In this document: in pieces, positions 62,101 to 64,000 of the stretch | Layout of the letters: each line of letters starts with the position of its first letter | Numbering within the stretch: the first letter of the stretch is position 1 | Origin: JBBSDP01 sp038240605 | GTDB taxonomy: Bacteria; Planctomycetota; Phycisphaerae; Tepidisphaerales; Tepidisphaeraceae | Assembly: GCA_038240605.1 (NCBI GenBank) | Contig: JBBSDP010000002.1 | Coordinates: forward strand, 124,001 to 188,000 | Length of the DNA: 64,000 nt | Reading direction: 5' to 3' | Made by a program: the position numbers and the translations under genes | The notes under the pieces: model-generated | Seen by the model: only the letters and a program-made list of their open reading frames with translations | Database searches by the model: none | What the model was told of the DNA's origin: nothing

Positions 62101-64000
62101 GCGACGACGATCGTGCCATCGGCTTCGCGCCTGACCACGGCGCGAGGCTTGTTCACATCGATGCCGGCTACCACCATCTCGTGCGGGTGCCATTCCAATC
62201 CGCTGATGCGCAGGGCATCGAGTCCTGCCAGCTCGCGATCGGCATCGTCGAGGCGAACACCCTCGACCGCCATTGACGCACCCAGACCGTTTGCCAGGCG
62301 GGTAACGGCGGCATGGGCATGTAGTTTCAAGGCGGCGTGATGGATCAACGGTTCGATGCCGGCGGCCTTAAGCATCCCGGCAATGGAATCCCCGCTCAAT
62401 CCTTCGCCATGCACGTCGAGGTCCAGCGCCGGACCGCCGACGTACGGCGTAATGGTTCCCTCGGCGGAGAGCCGATCTGCCAGGCCCGGCGCGGAGAGCC
62501 ACGCCGTCAATTTCGCAGGCGGCGTATTGCTCGTCGTGGAATTGGGATCGATCACCAGGCCGCTCAGCTCGACCTGCGCATCGTTCAGCTTGAGCGAGAC
62601 CGGCGGCTTGGCGGCCTGGTCATCAAACAAGAGTCCGATCTTTTTCCAGGAAAATCGATCGATCTCCAACCGCGGAAATTGCGCAGGCGCCGCGGCTTCG
62701 GGCTGAGTTGTCGCGGTTGAAATCGCGGTTGATTCGCTGACCGGCGTGTCATTCTTCACGGTCGGCGCGGGCGTGGGGCGCGTACGGAATCCAAGGAGCG
62801 AGAGGTTCCCCTGCGGATCGCGCCGCGCCGCGAAACGCGGCCCGGTGATTTCCATTGCACCAATCTTCAGCAGTCGCTTCGCCGGATCGATTGCCAAATT
62901 GGCGACGTGAACACCGTCGAGAGCGAACAGTTCAGTCGTCGCATCGCGAAGCGTGACGCGATCGAGCCTGGCATCGCTGAGGCCAATTCCGGGGCCAGGC
63001 GATAGAACGACTTTCGCGTCACAGGCGATCTCGCCATGTTCCAGCAGGGAGTCGACCCCCATCGCTTCCAGGTAAGGACGAATGGCAACCAGATTGATCC
63101 CACCCACGCGCAGCTTCATCTCCGCGGTCCGATCCTCGGCGCCAGACCCGAACGCGCCATCAAGCGTGATCAGGCCGGCCAGCCCGGGCGCGCGGATGCG
63201 GGCCTTGATCGAACCAGGACGGACGACGCCTGAAGGTTCGGACGTGCTTCCAGAGGCGTCGATCTCATCAACCAGCAGCGCAAGCTGCGTTGGCGGCGAA
63301 ACGCCGTGATCGGAAAAGAGGGCATCGACATGGTGGATCGACAGCGACCCCAGACTCACACCAAACGGAGTGGACGACGGCTGCGTCGAAGATGCCGCGA
63401 CGCTCACTGCATGTTCAGGCCGACGTTCCGCTGCCGGGGCAGTGGATGGCTTGTATCCAAAACCTGCAATTTGCAGACCGCCATCCGGCCCGCGTTCTGC
63501 TTTGCAACGAACGCCGTCGATTGAAATGCGGCGCAGGTTCGCTGCAAGCCCATCGACTGAATCGACGTCGAGCGCAAGCTGGTGCAGGTTGAAGAAATTG
63601 TTCCCGTCCGCGATGGCGCTCAAGTCATCGAGCACCAGGCGTCCGGCCAGCGCGCCGGCCCGCGTGGCTGGTGTAACGTGCAGCATCGCGGCCATGCGCA
63701 TCGACACCGCGTCAGCCGAAGCCTGGAACCCAAGGGGACGCAGATACCCTTCAAGCGGACGAGGATGCAGGCCATTTACGGACACGCGTATTTTGGCATC
63801 GAGCGCATTGGACTGCACCCGCCCTTCCGCCTCGATCCGCAGGCTGTCGAGCACTGGGTCGGAGGTGAGGTCCATGGTCAGCCGAGTCGGACGATCGGTG
63901 GCGCCCAGGTCCGTGAGCCGCATGTTCATCTCGAGCTGCGTGTCGAGCGCCGGCTTCAGTCCCGGATCGCGCAGGTGAACGCGGACCTGCTGCAATCGAA
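59160..64000 (-). CDS. Very large DUF748/AsmA-like envelope protein, 5' partial
   Basis: At least 1611 residues; the frame is open to the right edge, so the N-terminus is outside. Many repeated beta-rich modules are seen, for example LEIDRFSWKKIGLLFDD, VTLDRLNVELSRVRYLDE and IRIDKLTISGADIRFED, each with a following helix. The C-terminus has the DUF748 segment LPIPLDGAIKVMQDPDGGITIPISAPVEKG, then an OmpA-like stretch (LPFAAGDAVLSTDDTRALAVLLKKL). Related proteins form long bridge-like lipid-transfer structures between membranes. This is the last 75% or more of such a protein. Confidence 0.85.
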   Translation of the reverse strand, partial: RLQQVRVHLRDPGLKPALDTQLEMNMRLTDLGATDRPTRLTMDLTSDPVLDSLRIEAEGRVQSNALDAKIRVSVNGLHPRPLEGYLRPLGFQASADAVSMRMAAMLHVTPATRAGALAGRLVLDDLSAIADGNNFFNLHQLALDVDSVDGLAANLRRISIDGVRCKAERGPDGGLQIAGFGYKPSTAPAAERRPEHAVSVAASSTQPSSTPFGVSLGSLSIHHVDALFSDHGVSPPTQLALLVDEIDASGSTSEPSGVVRPGSIKARIRAPGLAGLITLDGAFGSGAEDRTAEMKLRVGGINLVAIRPYLEAMGVDSLLEHGEIACDAKVVLSPGPGIGLSDARLDRVTLRDATTELFALDGVHVANLAIDPAKRLLKIGAMEITGPRFAARRDPQGNLSLLGFRTRPTPAPTVKNDTPVSESTAISTATTQPEAAAPAQFPRLEIDRFSWKKIGLLFDDQAAKPPVSLKLNDAQVELSGLVIDPNSTTSNTPPAKLTAWLSAPGLADRLSAEGTITPYVGGPALDLDVHGEGLSGDSIAGMLKAAGIEPLIHHAALKLHAHAAVTRLANGLGASMAVEGVRLDDADRELAGLDALRISGLEWHPHEMVVAGIDVNKPRAVVRREADGTIVVAGIHLVPVPAPPQSGISVGQIVADPLAGLLRALSLNATFPATIRQINVTGASVAFSDKATRQPMSTVAHADLNLSNLVLGRAAPPAKMDVHLSAEECVDQVAITGSLSASPVAPSLHVAVNADGIRPDRIGNYLPPGIRLALEDGRLNTTVDVDIVRAAGGGEKGSFALGATELRDGAKGEPVFKFDRAAINLARLDSPHRVVAIDEVAFTGFEADLRKAKDGTLFAGGLAIAPTAPGTSATKPTAPAAPPLEAPTSRLSAAPVAVAAAGAPTTLPSAAQVLQRLPLVTLDRLNVELSRVRYLDESRRGSASLVLSRVTVRNSKRIELLGDDPDSRPPVAVRVTGAVDPIVGAFLVDARLTPFASRPTLSVDLTASAIRGTGLTDWLPEMKEQLDGADLSEGRFHAHLEAQAKLQPARPVGFDLSKPIEAEFVLNQVEFREKADGPVLAGVEEVRADGIRYTPSDGNLLLHSVEITKPQGRAFRDKDGLHVAGMVLKLPPELMTFGVPDTQPAKPHPAVASPPPPPAAPAIAPVASVRPAHEIRIDKLTISGADIRFEDRVMDPPLDVPVQGLDFEARDVSNLATFEDRPFRFSLLANSGKVALPSRNASSGTEQRELFAQVASSGALSLYPATKGWAKSSLNAVDLSGFRGVAHALGVTLNAGNLDASTDLRFPGDGSIQTRSKFVLTDLSVDEPPDGPIQRALKLPIPLDGAIKVMQDPDGGITIPISAPVEKGKVESVGGQMVGAVASVVITAIASAPVKGVNALAGIVGLDVGKGKDKLEPIMLPFAAGDAVLSTDDTRALAVLLKKLRDDKSLEVTLTHVLNEGDVSRAAVRANPSPDTCLLLATQLRTHKAELVATRTTVAGEARGELAAWSGSTPAPSAQRLRQIDRELAQTEDALDRLYELLRPGADRQTPRRTRAACLEMGSQRLDAVRDAIHRGAIPGIDQRIHIIHPTFAPTPDQDGGHVVVVLTKKRG

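Overview
This 64 kb window is high-GC and densely coded on both strands, with no rRNA or CRISPR array. It looks like a planctomycete chromosome, probably class Phycisphaerae near the Tepidisphaerales. The reasons are four secreted proteins ending in a PEP-CTERM sorting tail, a planctomycete-style type II prepilin (GFTLAELLVV), a CPBP-type protease next to a PEP-CTERM gene, two Gfo/Idh/MocA oxidoreductases, and several ORFs that resemble nothing outside this group. The assignment is inferred from gene content, not from a marker gene.

Layout. 1-4.8 kb: end of a Gfo/Idh/MocA oxidoreductase, a secreted kelch-type protein, a glyoxalase-fold protein and a GNAT-like protein. 4.8-12.8 kb: tRNA-Val(CAC), then a type I restriction-modification island (hsdM, a DUF1016/YhcG nuclease, hsdS, hsdR) and radC. 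hsdS stops inside its second target-recognition domain and hsdR is split by a one-base frameshift. 12.8-25.2 kb: envelope genes. These are two GT39-like membrane glycosyltransferases, lipB, a FIST protein, a CPBP protease, a PEP-CTERM protein, a class V aminotransferase and a membrane-anchored phosphatase. A minus-strand cluster of DegT aminotransferase, LAB_N protein, Gfo/Idh oxidoreductase and GT2, facing a GT39 enzyme, resembles a lipid-linked aminosugar (Arn-like) module. 25.3-31.2 kb: an accessory, partly decayed stretch with an IS remnant, a PEP-CTERM metalloprotease, a headless Ig-like protein, small conserved stress/RNA-binding type genes, a DUF6166 protein with an apparent ATC start, and a frameshifted membrane-protein fragment.

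31.2-36.6 kb: a reverse-transsulfuration pair (cystathionine beta-synthase and a gamma-synthase/lyase, overlapping by ATGA), a REP-like double hairpin, an amidohydrolase, tRNA-Lys(TTT), a PTS IIA protein and a 2-hydroxyacid dehydrogenase. 36.6-44.8 kb: an MsbA-like ABC exporter, a glycoside hydrolase-glycosyltransferase fusion, a PPP-like phosphatase, an unknown membrane protein, a LivF-like ATPase and a half-size EamA protein. 44.8-49.5 kb: a MoxR-DUF58-transglutaminase operon. 49.6-52.1 kb: a prepilin-like protein, a PEP-CTERM protein under a cobalamin riboswitch, and tRNA-Val(GAC) with a clear promoter and terminator. 52.1-64 kb: small genes, a PEP-CTERM SGNH hydrolase, a lipoprotein, a 1258-residue hybrid histidine kinase, an acyl-CoA thioesterase, and most of a very large DUF748/AsmA-like protein that runs off the right edge.

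The most unusual item is the cobalamin riboswitch on the minus strand at about 51.60-51.79 kb. Its first downstream gene is a PEP-CTERM surface protein, not a B12 synthesis or transport gene, and a hairpin abuts that gene's ribosome binding site. Next in interest are the GH-GT fusion, the Arn-like module, and the damaged restriction system with its embedded nuclease.
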